From: DASREM01 sp035652095
Lineage (GTDB): Bacteria > Acidobacteriota > Terriglobia > Terriglobales > Acidobacteriaceae
Length of the DNA: 64,000 bases
NCBI GenBank assembly: GCA_035652095.1
Contig: DASREM010000031.1
Span: forward strand, 1-64,000
Direction of reading: 5' to 3'
Shown here: positions 41,118-49,527 of the stretch, piece by piece
How the letters are laid out: the number at the start of each line of letters is the position of its first letter
How positions within the stretch are numbered: position 1 is the stretch's first letter
Made by a program: the position numbers and the translations under genes
The notes under the pieces: generated by a model
Seen by the model: only the letters and a program-made list of their open reading frames with translations
Databases searched by the model: none
Told to the model about the DNA's origin: nothing

Positions 41118-41246
41118 GGCCGCCTATTATGCCGCCGACCCCGCCCTGCTGTCACCCCTCCGGTGGGAAGATCCAGCTTCCCGGGCCTGCAAACCCATGC
41201 AAACTGAGTTGCCGTCCTGCCATCCAAGACAACCGTGGAGGGAACC

Positions 41247-42023
41247 ATGACAAGCAGAATGCTCGGGATGGCCGTGATATTGGCTGCCAGTCTGGCGGCC
41301 GGCGATACGATCACGATGAAGGACGGCACCACGCATACCGGAACCATCGTAAGCGGCACCGCTCACAGCATAAGTTTTCGCGAGAAGAGCGGAGTGCACC
41401 GTTATTCGAAGGCAAACATTCAGTCCATTTCCTTCGACAGCGACGTCGTGCCTGCCACGTCGGCAAGTTCGGCGCGGCTGGGCGCCGGCACCCGTGAGGC
41501 CACGCTGCCCGCAGGCACCGAAATCACAGTTCTCTCGAACCAGGAGATCGATTCCAAGACCGCCAGCGAAGGCCAGGTATTTCCAGCGGACGTGGCGGAA
41601 GACGTGAGAAATTCCGCGGGACAGGTGGTCATTCCCAAAGGCTCTGAAGCGGAACTGGTGATCCGCCGGGTGCAATCCGCGGGAACCGTGACCGGCTCGT
41701 CAGACCTGGCGCTCGATCTCAAATCGGTGAAGGTGGGCGGCCGGCGTTACACCGTGAGCACCGAAGACGTCGAGCAAAAGGGAAGAGAAGGCCTTGGCAC
41801 AAACAAACGCACGGCCGAAATGGTGGGCGGCGGGGCGGTCCTCGGAACTCTGATCGGTGCGATAGCGGGTGGCGGGAAAGGCGCTGCCATCGGTGCCGCG
41901 ACCGGCGGGGCTGCCGGAGCCGGCGCGCAGGTGCTGACCCGGGGCAAGTCGGTGAAGGTTCCGGCAGAGAGCAAGCTCAGCTTCAAGCTCGACCAGCCGC
42001 TGCGCTTGAGCGCAGCTTATTGA
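41247..42023 (+). CDS. Secreted protein with N-terminal SH3-like and Gly-rich domains
   Basis: ATG 41247 with GGAGG upstream is preferred to GTG 41235. The 258-aa product has a signal peptide (TSRMLGMAVILAASLAAG). A first small beta domain reads DTITMKDGTTHTGTIVSGTAHSISFREKSGVHRYSKANIQSISFD. A second is the acidobacterial 'LPAGTEITVLSNQEIDSK' domain ending SAELVIRR. A Gly/Ala-rich hydrophobic stretch (GGGAVLGTLIGAIAGGGKGAAIGAATGGAAGAGAQ) resembles glycine-zipper 2TM. It is likely a periplasmic or outer-membrane-associated protein. The function is unknown. Confidence 0.75.
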   Translation: MTSRMLGMAVILAASLAAGDTITMKDGTTHTGTIVSGTAHSISFREKSGVHRYSKANIQSISFDSDVVPATSASSARLGAGTREATLPAGTEITVLSNQEIDSKTASEGQVFPADVAEDVRNSAGQVVIPKGSEAELVIRRVQSAGTVTGSSDLALDLKSVKVGGRRYTVSTEDVEQKGREGLGTNKRTAEMVGGGAVLGTLIGAIAGGGKGAAIGAATGGAAGAGAQVLTRGKSVKVPAESKLSFKLDQPLRLSAAY

Positions 42024-42044
42024 CGAAGAGCGAGGGCGGCTTGC

Positions 42045-42788
42045 TCAAGGCGCTTCCCGGGCAAGCTGCTCTACCTCCGACGCCGCGCTCTCAAAATCCG
42101 GCGCAACTCCCCAACCCACGACCTCTCGAGGGAAACGCTGCTGGACTACGTAGTAGAACCCAGGGTTCCGTAGAAGCCGGTCCGCAACAATCTCCGCCAT
42201 GCAATCTCCCAGCCCCAGCCCTACGCTGCTGTACTGCGAGCCTGGCTTGGGCTCGAAAACCTGCATGCGATGGATCTGGAGCACGCTGTCCAGTACCTGC
42301 GCCGGGAATTTATTCATATCGTACTGGCAGATCCCGATTGCCGGGCGCGAAGGGTACGCCTGCTCCACCAGCTTTTCGTATTCGATCAGCTGGTCGCATT
42401 CATTGCGGCCTTCCAGGGTCCAGGAAAGCTCGCCAGCGGTTCGGAACGAGGCGTAGCCCCGCTTGACCGAGTCGTCGATCGATTCCAACAGTAACCGGGT
42501 CAGCGCTTCCGGCTCGAAGCGCTTATCGGGAAAGTAGACCTCGTCTTCGGTATGAAATTCGAGGTTGCCCAGCCGAATCTCGCGGTCGGTATCAATCCCG
42601 ATAAACCTCAGGTCAAACAGCAGCCGCTTGATCACATCGGGCTTTTGCGCGCAGAAGCAACGTTCCCCTTTGCGAAGTCCCTCGGCGATGAAAGGGGTGA
42701 GCACTTCCAGCAGGGCTTCCTGTGATCGGTAAAACACACAGGCATGGTTTCCGCGCTTGAACTGAAACAGTGGAGAATACCTGACCAT
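42045..42788 (-). CDS. MEDS-domain sensory protein (DcmR-like)
   Basis: This 247-aa protein matches the MEDS (methanogen/methylotroph, DcmR sensory) domain: GNHACVFYRSQEALLEVLTPFIAEGLRKGERCFCAQKPDVIKRLLFDLRFIGIDTD. SVKRGYASFRTAGELSWTLEGRNECDQLIEYEKLVEQAYPSRPAIGICQYDMNKFPAQVLDSVLQIHRM follows. The family binds small ligands, perhaps C1 compounds, or regulates a partner kinase. No output domain is present, so it may act on a kinase or regulator encoded elsewhere. Confidence 0.8.
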   Translation of the reverse strand: MVRYSPLFQFKRGNHACVFYRSQEALLEVLTPFIAEGLRKGERCFCAQKPDVIKRLLFDLRFIGIDTDREIRLGNLEFHTEDEVYFPDKRFEPEALTRLLLESIDDSVKRGYASFRTAGELSWTLEGRNECDQLIEYEKLVEQAYPSRPAIGICQYDMNKFPAQVLDSVLQIHRMQVFEPKPGSQYSSVGLGLGDCMAEIVADRLLRNPGFYYVVQQRFPREVVGWGVAPDFESAASEVEQLAREAP

Positions 42789-42889
42789 ATTCCTTCAACC
42801 AGCGATGGTGATATATAAGCATGTCCGCCTGGCGGCTGTCAGCATTCTGGAAGACCAATATAAAATCTAAGCTCGTTAAGGGGAACTAC

Positions 42890-44014
42890 ATGAAAGCCGG
42901 GAACCTCATGATGTTGGCGTTGCTGTTCGTGATGCTTTCGTCCGGAACTGTCTTCGCAACCCAACTGATCGGGTTCTATGATCCGGTTGACTACCCCGCG
43001 GGCTACATCCCGCTCTACGCCGCAGTCGGTGATTTCAATGGTGACGGACTGGTGGACGTGGTGTCGCTGAACGTTTACTCCATCAGTCTACTAACCGGCA
43101 AGGGCGATGGGAGCTTCCAAAAAGGAAAGCCTTTTCCTTTCCCCCAGTACTACTACATCAGCGGTGGGAATGCCGCGGACCTGAATGAAGATGGCCTCGA
43201 CGATGTCATTGTTTCCGTGGCGGGCCGGGTGGCGGTCCTACTGGCGCGCAGCGATGGCACGTTCCAGCGGCCAGTCCTGTATCCCTTGCCTCACGTGCCG
43301 GGCAATGTGGTCTCGGCTGACTTCAACGGCGATTCGCACCAGGATATCGCGGTCATTGATGACATCCCGGATACCACTTACCTTCCCTTGTATGTTGGGT
43401 TGGGGGATGGCAGCGGTCGCCTGCAACGGTACAGCACGTATATTTTGCCCTCGCACGCAAATTCGATCGTGGCGGGGGACTTCAATGAAGATGGGAATCC
43501 CGATCTCGCATTTGCCAGTGACAAGGATACTGAGGGAGTGGGCGTACTTCTGGGTAATGGGGACGGATCGTTTTATCCAGCCGGCCTGTATCCCAACGGA
43601 GGTGGCGCCAGGTGGGTGAGTGTAGGAGATTTCAATGCTGACGGGCACTCCGACATCATGTTCCTCACTGATCGGTCTGCCAAGGTCTTGCTCGGGCATG
43701 GCGATGGCACCTTCGATGCCCAACCACTGGTCTCAGCACTGCTGGGCAGTAGTGACTTCGCGACCGTTGCGGATTTTGATCACGATGGGGTGGATGACAT
43801 CGCAGTGACCTTATTCCCCAACACTCTGGAAGTTCTTCTCGGAGACGGCACAGGAAGGCTGACGATATTCGGGCAATACCAGCTCGGAAACCAGTACAAC
43901 ACGGCCGGGGTTCCCGTCGTCGGCGATTTCAACGGCGACGGGTTCAGCGATATTGCAGTTCCGGTCAGTGGCTCCGATGTGATGAGCGTACTGATTAATT
44001 CCGGGGTGCAGTAG
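42890..44014 (+). CDS. Secreted FG-GAP/VCBS-repeat protein
   Basis: ATG 42890 with AAGGGG 5 bases upstream starts a signal peptide (KAGNLMMLALLFVMLSSGTVFA). The 374-aa product has seven FG-GAP/VCBS-like blades, each with the calcium-binding core D-x-N-x-D-G: VGDFNGDGLVDVV, AADLNEDGLDDVI, SADFNGDSHQDIA, AGDFNEDGNPDLA, VGDFNADGHSDIM, VADFDHDGVDDIA, VGDFNGDGFSDIA. It should fold as an integrin-like beta-propeller that binds Ca2+. The ligand is unknown. Confidence 0.9.
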   Translation: MKAGNLMMLALLFVMLSSGTVFATQLIGFYDPVDYPAGYIPLYAAVGDFNGDGLVDVVSLNVYSISLLTGKGDGSFQKGKPFPFPQYYYISGGNAADLNEDGLDDVIVSVAGRVAVLLARSDGTFQRPVLYPLPHVPGNVVSADFNGDSHQDIAVIDDIPDTTYLPLYVGLGDGSGRLQRYSTYILPSHANSIVAGDFNEDGNPDLAFASDKDTEGVGVLLGNGDGSFYPAGLYPNGGGARWVSVGDFNADGHSDIMFLTDRSAKVLLGHGDGTFDAQPLVSALLGSSDFATVADFDHDGVDDIAVTLFPNTLEVLLGDGTGRLTIFGQYQLGNQYNTAGVPVVGDFNGDGFSDIAVPVSGSDVMSVLINSGVQ

Positions 44015-44095
44015 GCGCCCGCGAATACGACGCCAGGCGAGAATCACCCGCCATGCAACCTGTAACCCGGCTCCAGGGCTTCAATCCCAGCTTCG

Positions 44096-44956
44096 CTACT
44101 GCGCCGCCAGGAACCCCACCGTCTGGCCGGACTTGCTGGCGGTTGAGCCTACGATGGCGCCCAGGTTGTTGATCTGCGCGATGTAGGGGAAGGTGGTCGT
44201 CCGGTAGTTGCTGTTGTTCAGAATAAAGCTGTGCGTCGCGCCATTGCTGTCGCTGTAGAAACCGGTGATGACACCGGCGTCGTTGATGCTCGTGCAGGCC
44301 GTCGAGGTTGATCCCGGAACGTCAATCTGTGTGAGAACACCTCCCGGGCCGCGCAGGAAGCCGTGCGTGGCGGTCGCTGTGGCATTGACAAAGAATCCGA
44401 CCACGCTGTTGGTGTTGTTGATCCCGTACGCGACAGTGGGCCTGCCATGCGCGGTGAACTGGGTCACGGTGCCGCCAATGTTGATGAACCCCTGGTAGAA
44501 GCCGTTCGATCCCACAGTCCCGGAGAAGTTGCCGGCGTCGTTGACGCCGTGGATTTCGGTGCCCGAACTTCCGGCCACGTCGTACTGGGTGAAGGTTGAG
44601 CCGTTCAAGAAGAACCCGTGCGCTATGTTGTCAGGAGTGGTGAATGTGCCCACGATGGTCTTGAAGTCGTTCACGCCAAGAGCGATGGTGTAGAGCGCGC
44701 CGGGAGCACTGAAGGTCGTGTACTTCTTGTTGTTGACGTCATAGCTGAACCCTTCCAGTTGCTGGCCCGGGAGTTCAAAGGCCCCGACTACGGTGCCGAT
44801 GTTGTTCAGACCGGCCGCGGTGGTATAGGAGGATCCGGCTGGGTTGAGCCGGGTAACGACGACGTTGGCTTGAGCGTTTGCCTGCAATACGGCGATGCCG
44901 GCCAGCAGCAATGTGGACGCGAGGTTGCGAGCGTCATACCAGGTGATGAAGTTCAA
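44096..44956 (-). CDS. Secreted HAF-repeat protein
   Basis: This 286-aa protein has a signal peptide (NLASTLLLAGIAVLQANAQ) and six or seven HAF repeats: AAGLNNIGTVVGAFELPGQQLEGFSYDVNNKKYTTFSAPGA, ALGVNDFKTIVGTF, HGVNDAGNFSGTVG, AYGINNTNSVVGFF, CTSINDAGVITGFYSDSNGATHSFIL, and INNLGAIVGSTASKSG. The repeat core is GIN(D/N)xGxIVGxY. It is paralogous to the HAF gene near the window start. An AGGAGGC site stands 13 bases ahead of the ATG. Confidence 0.85.
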   Translation of the reverse strand: MNFITWYDARNLASTLLLAGIAVLQANAQANVVVTRLNPAGSSYTTAAGLNNIGTVVGAFELPGQQLEGFSYDVNNKKYTTFSAPGALYTIALGVNDFKTIVGTFTTPDNIAHGFFLNGSTFTQYDVAGSSGTEIHGVNDAGNFSGTVGSNGFYQGFINIGGTVTQFTAHGRPTVAYGINNTNSVVGFFVNATATATHGFLRGPGGVLTQIDVPGSTSTACTSINDAGVITGFYSDSNGATHSFILNNSNYRTTTFPYIAQINNLGAIVGSTASKSGQTVGFLAAQ

Positions 44957-45239
<283 letters not shown>

Positions 45240-45324
45240 GTGTGGTGTTGCGGCTTTCTTCTTCATCATCATAACATCCCGCATGGTTGGAACAAAACGC
45301 TGATCCCGCTTAACCTTGAACACC

Positions 45325-47433
45325 ATGACGACGTTCCCAAAATTGCCCGTCGCCGGGCGCGTGCTCGTCGAGGAGGCGCTTCACGGCCGCAGCATCCGCG
45401 ACCCTTACCGCTGGCTCGAAGATTCCGATTCGCCAGAAACCCAGCAGTTCGTTCGCGATCAGCTTGCCTACACTCGCAGCGTGCTCGATCCGCTGCCAGG
45501 ACGGGAAGACATTCACCGGCGATTGACCGAACTGCTTGCGATTGGAACCATCGGAACTCCTCAGGTTGGCGGCAAATATTTTTTCTACACCCGCCGCGAA
45601 GGCGAGCAGAACCAGCCTGTGCTGCTGGTGCGTGAGGGGTTGCACGGAAGCGACCGCGTCCTCATCAATCCCAACCAGCTCGCAGCCGACGGCACGGTGG
45701 CTCTGGACTGGTGGTATCCCACCCATGACGGTCAGTTCGTGGCCTACGGAATCTCGCAGGGTGGCTCGGAAGTGAGCACGCTGGAGATTATCGAAACAGC
45801 GACCGGCGAGCCGCTCTCAGACAGGATTGAGCGCACGCGCGCGGCCAGCCTTGCCTGGACACTCGACAATTCCGGCTTCTACTACACGCGCTATCCCAAG
45901 CCCGGCGAGGTCCCCACAGGACAAGAGGCTTACTATCGCCGCGTCTTTTATCACGCGCTGGGGAACGCGCCGGAAGACGATCGCCTGATCTTTGCGCCGG
46001 GCAATCCGGAAGACTGGCCAAGCGTTGCGCTCTCGGAAGACGGGCGCTGGCTTCTGATCACGGTGTCGCAAGGCTGGGTGAAGAGCGAGTTGTATCTCAT
46101 GGATCTGCGGCTTGGCTCAGCGCCGCGCCGTATCAGTCCGGAACGCGAATTTATTTATGGCGGACTTGTGTTTCAGGCCGAGTTGTACGTGCTCACCAAC
46201 GAGGATGCGCCGCGCTATCGCGTGATGAAGGCGAGCGCGGAACGCCCGGAGCGCGTACATTGGCGCGAGATCATTCCGCAATCCGATGCCGTGTTGCAGA
46301 ACATCGAGATCATCGGAGGGAGTCTGATTGCGCAATACGAACAGGTTGCCATCTCGCGACTGAAGATGTTTCAAACCAGCGGAGCGCCGCTCGGTGAGAT
46401 TGCTCTGCCCGGCATCGGGAGCGTCACCGGAGTTGGCGGCGTATGGGACCAGCCTCACCTGTTCTTCGGATTTCAGTCGTTCAGCGTGCCGCCGAGCGTG
46501 TATCACATCGAGCTTCCATCGCGGTCCAGCGCTGTCGAGCTGCGCTCGACCGGACAACCGGGGGCGGCTGTCCCTACAGGGCCTGAGCTGTGGGAGAAGG
46601 TGGAGGCTCCGGCGATCGATCCTTCGAGTTACGAAGTGCGGCAAGTCTGGTTTTCTTCCAAGGACGGCACACAGGTCCCGATGTTCATTTTTCACAAGAA
46701 GGGCATCGCTTTCGACGGCCGTAATCCCACGCTGCTCACCGGGTATGGGGGATTCAACATCAGCCTGACCCCGACTTTTTCGGGAGACCGTTTTCTTTGG
46801 CTCGATCGCGGCGGAGTCTTTGCAGTCGCCAATCTGCGCGGCGGCGGAGAACTGGGCGAGGACTGGCATCGGGCCGGGATGCTCGAGCGCAAGCAGAGCG
46901 TCTTTGACGACTTCATTGCGGCGGCCGAATATTTGATCGCACAGGGATTTACCGACAAAAACCACCTGGCGATTCGCGGCGGGTCAAACGGTGGCCTGCT
47001 CATGGGAGCAATGCTTACGCAGCGCCCGGACCTGTTTCGAGCGGTGGTGTGCCAAGTCCCGTTGCTCGACATGGTGCGGTATCACAAGTTTCAGATTGCA
47101 AAATTGTGGATCCCCGAGTACGGGTCGCCGGAGGATCCGATTCAATTCGAATGGCTGTACGCCTATTCCCCGTATCACCGGGTGAAGGAGGGGACGGAAT
47201 ATCCGGCGGCATTATTCATGACAGGGGAGAGCGACACCAGGGTGGACCCCATGCACGCCAAGAAGATGGCGGCACTGCTGCAAGCTGAAGCGGCCAATGG
47301 GACGGATCGGCCTGTCCTGTTGAGAATCGAGCCCAAGGCGGGCCACGGCATGGGAAAGCCGCTGGCCAAGCTCATTGAGGAGTTGACCGATGTGTATGTG
47401 TTCCTGGCATGGCAGACCGCCTTGGGAGCGTAA
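45325..47433 (+). CDS. Prolyl oligopeptidase (S9A family peptidase)
   Basis: ATG 45325 gives 702 aa, normal for the family. The N-terminal part is the seven-blade propeller (VEEALHGRSIRDPYRWLEDSDSPETQQFVRDQ... RREGEQNQPVLLVRE). The C-terminal alpha/beta-hydrolase domain has catalytic Ser554 in IRGGSNGGLL, Asp637 in GESDTRVD and His674 in KAGHGMG. There is no signal peptide, so it is cytosolic. It cleaves short proline-containing peptides. Oddly, residues QPGAAVPTG (about 410-418), in the interdomain linker, are encoded by a GGACAGCCG-type palindromic repeat also found between genes. Confidence 0.94.
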   Translation: MTTFPKLPVAGRVLVEEALHGRSIRDPYRWLEDSDSPETQQFVRDQLAYTRSVLDPLPGREDIHRRLTELLAIGTIGTPQVGGKYFFYTRREGEQNQPVLLVREGLHGSDRVLINPNQLAADGTVALDWWYPTHDGQFVAYGISQGGSEVSTLEIIETATGEPLSDRIERTRAASLAWTLDNSGFYYTRYPKPGEVPTGQEAYYRRVFYHALGNAPEDDRLIFAPGNPEDWPSVALSEDGRWLLITVSQGWVKSELYLMDLRLGSAPRRISPEREFIYGGLVFQAELYVLTNEDAPRYRVMKASAERPERVHWREIIPQSDAVLQNIEIIGGSLIAQYEQVAISRLKMFQTSGAPLGEIALPGIGSVTGVGGVWDQPHLFFGFQSFSVPPSVYHIELPSRSSAVELRSTGQPGAAVPTGPELWEKVEAPAIDPSSYEVRQVWFSSKDGTQVPMFIFHKKGIAFDGRNPTLLTGYGGFNISLTPTFSGDRFLWLDRGGVFAVANLRGGGELGEDWHRAGMLERKQSVFDDFIAAAEYLIAQGFTDKNHLAIRGGSNGGLLMGAMLTQRPDLFRAVVCQVPLLDMVRYHKFQIAKLWIPEYGSPEDPIQFEWLYAYSPYHRVKEGTEYPAALFMTGESDTRVDPMHAKKMAALLQAEAANGTDRPVLLRIEPKAGHGMGKPLAKLIEELTDVYVFLAWQTALGA
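46552..46573. repeat. GGACAGCCG palindromic repeat inside the S9 peptidase gene
   Basis: GGACAACCG-GGGG-CGGCTGTCC followed by CTACAGG. Except for one base it is the same hairpin as 54778-54799 and similar to 49018-49040. It keeps the peptidase frame. Confidence 0.65.
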
Positions 47434-47866
47434 GTGACTGTAAGCTATAGCTAAAAGCTCCCTGACGGGCGTTCGGCGCACCGATGGTTCGGTAGAAACC
47501 GGTTTCCCAGTTTCAACCTGTTTCCTGAATGCCCATTGCGAGCGTTTCCAGGCCCAGGGGCGGTCGTAGGGCGGCTGCTTCGAGTCGAACTCCAGCCGCG
47601 GGTTCGGAGGGTCTAAAATCTGCTCTAATACGCAAATTATCTTTAAGCATAGATTTAAAGTACAATAACGTACATACAACGCAAAAAATCATGTCCCGCA
47701 AGCAGTGGTATGTTCCTGGACATTTACCTTTCACCATAAAGCTGTAACTTTCCCCTTCGCCGGGAATCCCCTCTTGTAACGCTGCTGGCTCCGGGGCGTA
47801 GTGTGTGGGCCGGCCAATCGGTTGGACTCTGGTCAATTTCCGTCAAGCGGACAAAAGGAACAGGTC
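47434..47866. other. 433-bp intergenic region with an AT-rich promoter-like island
   Basis: Between the peptidase and the lactonase-like gene. At 47630-47700 the DNA turns AT-rich and holds TACAAT (47661-47666), a plausible -10 box. The roughly 200-base leader that would follow contains an ATGTCC...GGACAT inverted repeat (47691-47722). No gene is convincing. Small frames here lack a ribosome binding site. Confidence 0.35.
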
Positions 47867-48961
47867 ATGAAAAGTCTCACCCTGATGAGTTTCGCCTTTC
47901 TCTTTCTTCTAAGCGCAGTTGGTTTTTCCCAGACCACAGGCGCGGTCTACGTCAACACCAATACCACCACCAATTCAATCTGGGTGTACACACATGGCAG
48001 CGATGGCATGCTGGCCTTTGCCGGAGCGTATCCCACGCAGGGTGCAGGATCGAACGCGGGAGACCTTTCCTCGCAAGGCTCGGTCGCGCTTAGCAAGAAC
48101 GGAAGACTCCTGTTTGCGGTGAATGCTGGCAGCAACGAGGTCACGTCGTTTCGCGTGAATGCTGGTGCATTGACCTTTGTGCAGAAGGTTTCCTCGGGAG
48201 GAACGTTTCCCGTGAGCGTCGCCATTTTTGGCAACTTACTTTACGTGCTGAACGCGCATGGCACGTCGAACATCACCGCGTTTCGCGTGGGCACCACCGG
48301 CACCATGACACCGATTGCCAACTCCACACGGAATTTGAGTACGGCACTACCCAAGCCGGCCCAGGTCGGATTCAGCCCGAACGGGAAGGTGCTGGTGGTG
48401 GCGGAGATCTCGACCAACAAAATTGACACTTTCACGGTTGCCGCGAATGGACTGGCCACTGGCCCGCGAGTGCAGAACTCTGCGGGACCCGGCCCGTTCG
48501 GTTTTGCCTTTGATACGGCTGGCCACCTGATCGTTTCCGAGGTCACCAACAGCAGCACGTCGTCCTACTCGGTCGCGGCCACCGGCAAGCTGACTCCCAT
48601 TACGCGCGCCTTGATCGATTTCGGCAAAGCGGCGTGCTGGGTTGTGAATACGAACAATCCGAACTTCGCACAGCAATATTCCTACGTGACCAATACCGGG
48701 GACAGCACCATCTCGGCATATGTCATCGCCAGCAACGGCAGCATCAGCCTGCTGGATGCAAATGGGCAGACGTTTGTCTTGCCGAGCCAGTCGTTTCCGC
48801 TGGACATGGCCATTACCACCGACAGCAACTTTCTGTACGTGCTGGAGGGGCTGGGCTACGGCGGGCTGGCGAGTTTCCGTATCAACACCGATGGAAGCCT
48901 GACCCAGATGCAGGATATTCTGGGGCTTCCGGATAGTGCATACGGGATTATCGGGAATTGA
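47867..48961 (+). CDS. Secreted lactonase-type beta-propeller protein
   Basis: ATG 47867 with AAAGGAA upstream starts a signal peptide (KSLTLMSFAFLFLLSAVGFSQ). The 364-aa product follows the lactonase/YVTN seven-blade pattern: GAVYVNTNTTTNSIWVYTHGSDGML, SVALSKNGRLLFAVNAGSNEVTSFRV, VAIFGNLLYVLNAHGTSNITAFRV, VGFSPNGKVLVVAEISTNKIDTFTV, FAFDTAGHLIVSEV, YVTNTGDSTISAYVI, MAITTDSNFLYVLEGLGYGGLASFRI. It resembles 6-phosphogluconolactonase (Pgl) in fold. Export makes that reaction unlikely, and it is probably a binding propeller. Confidence 0.88.
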   Translation: MKSLTLMSFAFLFLLSAVGFSQTTGAVYVNTNTTTNSIWVYTHGSDGMLAFAGAYPTQGAGSNAGDLSSQGSVALSKNGRLLFAVNAGSNEVTSFRVNAGALTFVQKVSSGGTFPVSVAIFGNLLYVLNAHGTSNITAFRVGTTGTMTPIANSTRNLSTALPKPAQVGFSPNGKVLVVAEISTNKIDTFTVAANGLATGPRVQNSAGPGPFGFAFDTAGHLIVSEVTNSSTSSYSVAATGKLTPITRALIDFGKAACWVVNTNNPNFAQQYSYVTNTGDSTISAYVIASNGSISLLDANGQTFVLPSQSFPLDMAITTDSNFLYVLEGLGYGGLASFRINTDGSLTQMQDILGLPDSAYGIIGN

Positions 48962-48972
48962 GCCCGCTTTGC

Positions 48973-49045
48973 TCGACAGCCGAGGCGGCTGTGGCTACCC
49001 AATATTGAATCGTAGAGGGACAGCCGGGAGCGGCTGTCCCAGCTT
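48973..49045 (+). terminator. Repeat-derived hairpin terminator after the lactonase-like gene
   Basis: GGGACAGCCG (49018-49027), loop GGAG and CGGCTGTCCC (49031-49040) are followed by AGCTTTTT, which fits a rho-independent terminator for the plus-strand gene. The gene on the minus strand also ends just beyond it. A shorter degenerate copy (CAGCCGAGGCGGCTG) lies at 48977-48991. Confidence 0.6.
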
Positions 49046-49047
49046 TT

Positions 49048-49524
49048 TCACAATCCAAAAGATTTTTTCAGTTTGCCCATGAAGCCCCTTGATGCCGGGG
49101 CTTCGTCTTTTGCGCCCAGCTTCTGGCGCAATTGCGCGAGGTCGAGGCCGTGCTGCTTCAGGATTTTTCCGGCGCGGCTTTTCGGTTCGGTGAGTATGCC
49201 GAGCAGAAGGTGCTCCGTGCCAATCGTCGAACTGCCCAGCGAATCGGCCTGATCTTGCGCTTGAGACATGATGCGCTTGCATTCGTTGCTGAGAGGAAGC
49301 TCGCCGGTCGAAGCCGTGGCGGCCTTGCGGTTCTTGAGCAGAACCTGTTCCTGAATGAGATCGACGAAGGCTTTCCCGATGATGGATTCGAGATTGCGAC
49401 GATCGGCGGTGATGGCGCCCATCAGCAGGTGTTGACTTTCGATTTCCGTGGCGCCCACGTCGGCGGCTTCGTTCCTGGCAAACGATACTGCGCGGCGCGC
49501 GTTGTCAGTAAAACGTTCGAACAT
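49048..49524 (-). CDS. Clp N-domain-only protein
   Basis: This 158-aa protein consists of the two tandem Clp repeats of the ClpA/ClpC N-terminal domain: MFERFTDNARRAVSFARNEAADVGATEIESQHLLMGAITADRRNLESII and LPLSNECKRIMSQAQDQADSLGSSTIGTEHLLLGILTEPKSRAGKILKQHGLDL. It then stops, with a short basic tail (GFMGKLKKSFGL) and no AAA+ module. Such proteins could bind adaptors or substrates and modulate ClpC in the cytosol. The frame ends naturally, with no ATPase remnant downstream. It lies just after an APC permease on the same strand. Confidence 0.88.
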   Translation of the reverse strand: MFERFTDNARRAVSFARNEAADVGATEIESQHLLMGAITADRRNLESIIGKAFVDLIQEQVLLKNRKAATASTGELPLSNECKRIMSQAQDQADSLGSSTIGTEHLLLGILTEPKSRAGKILKQHGLDLAQLRQKLGAKDEAPASRGFMGKLKKSFGL

Positions 49525-49527
49525 TCC

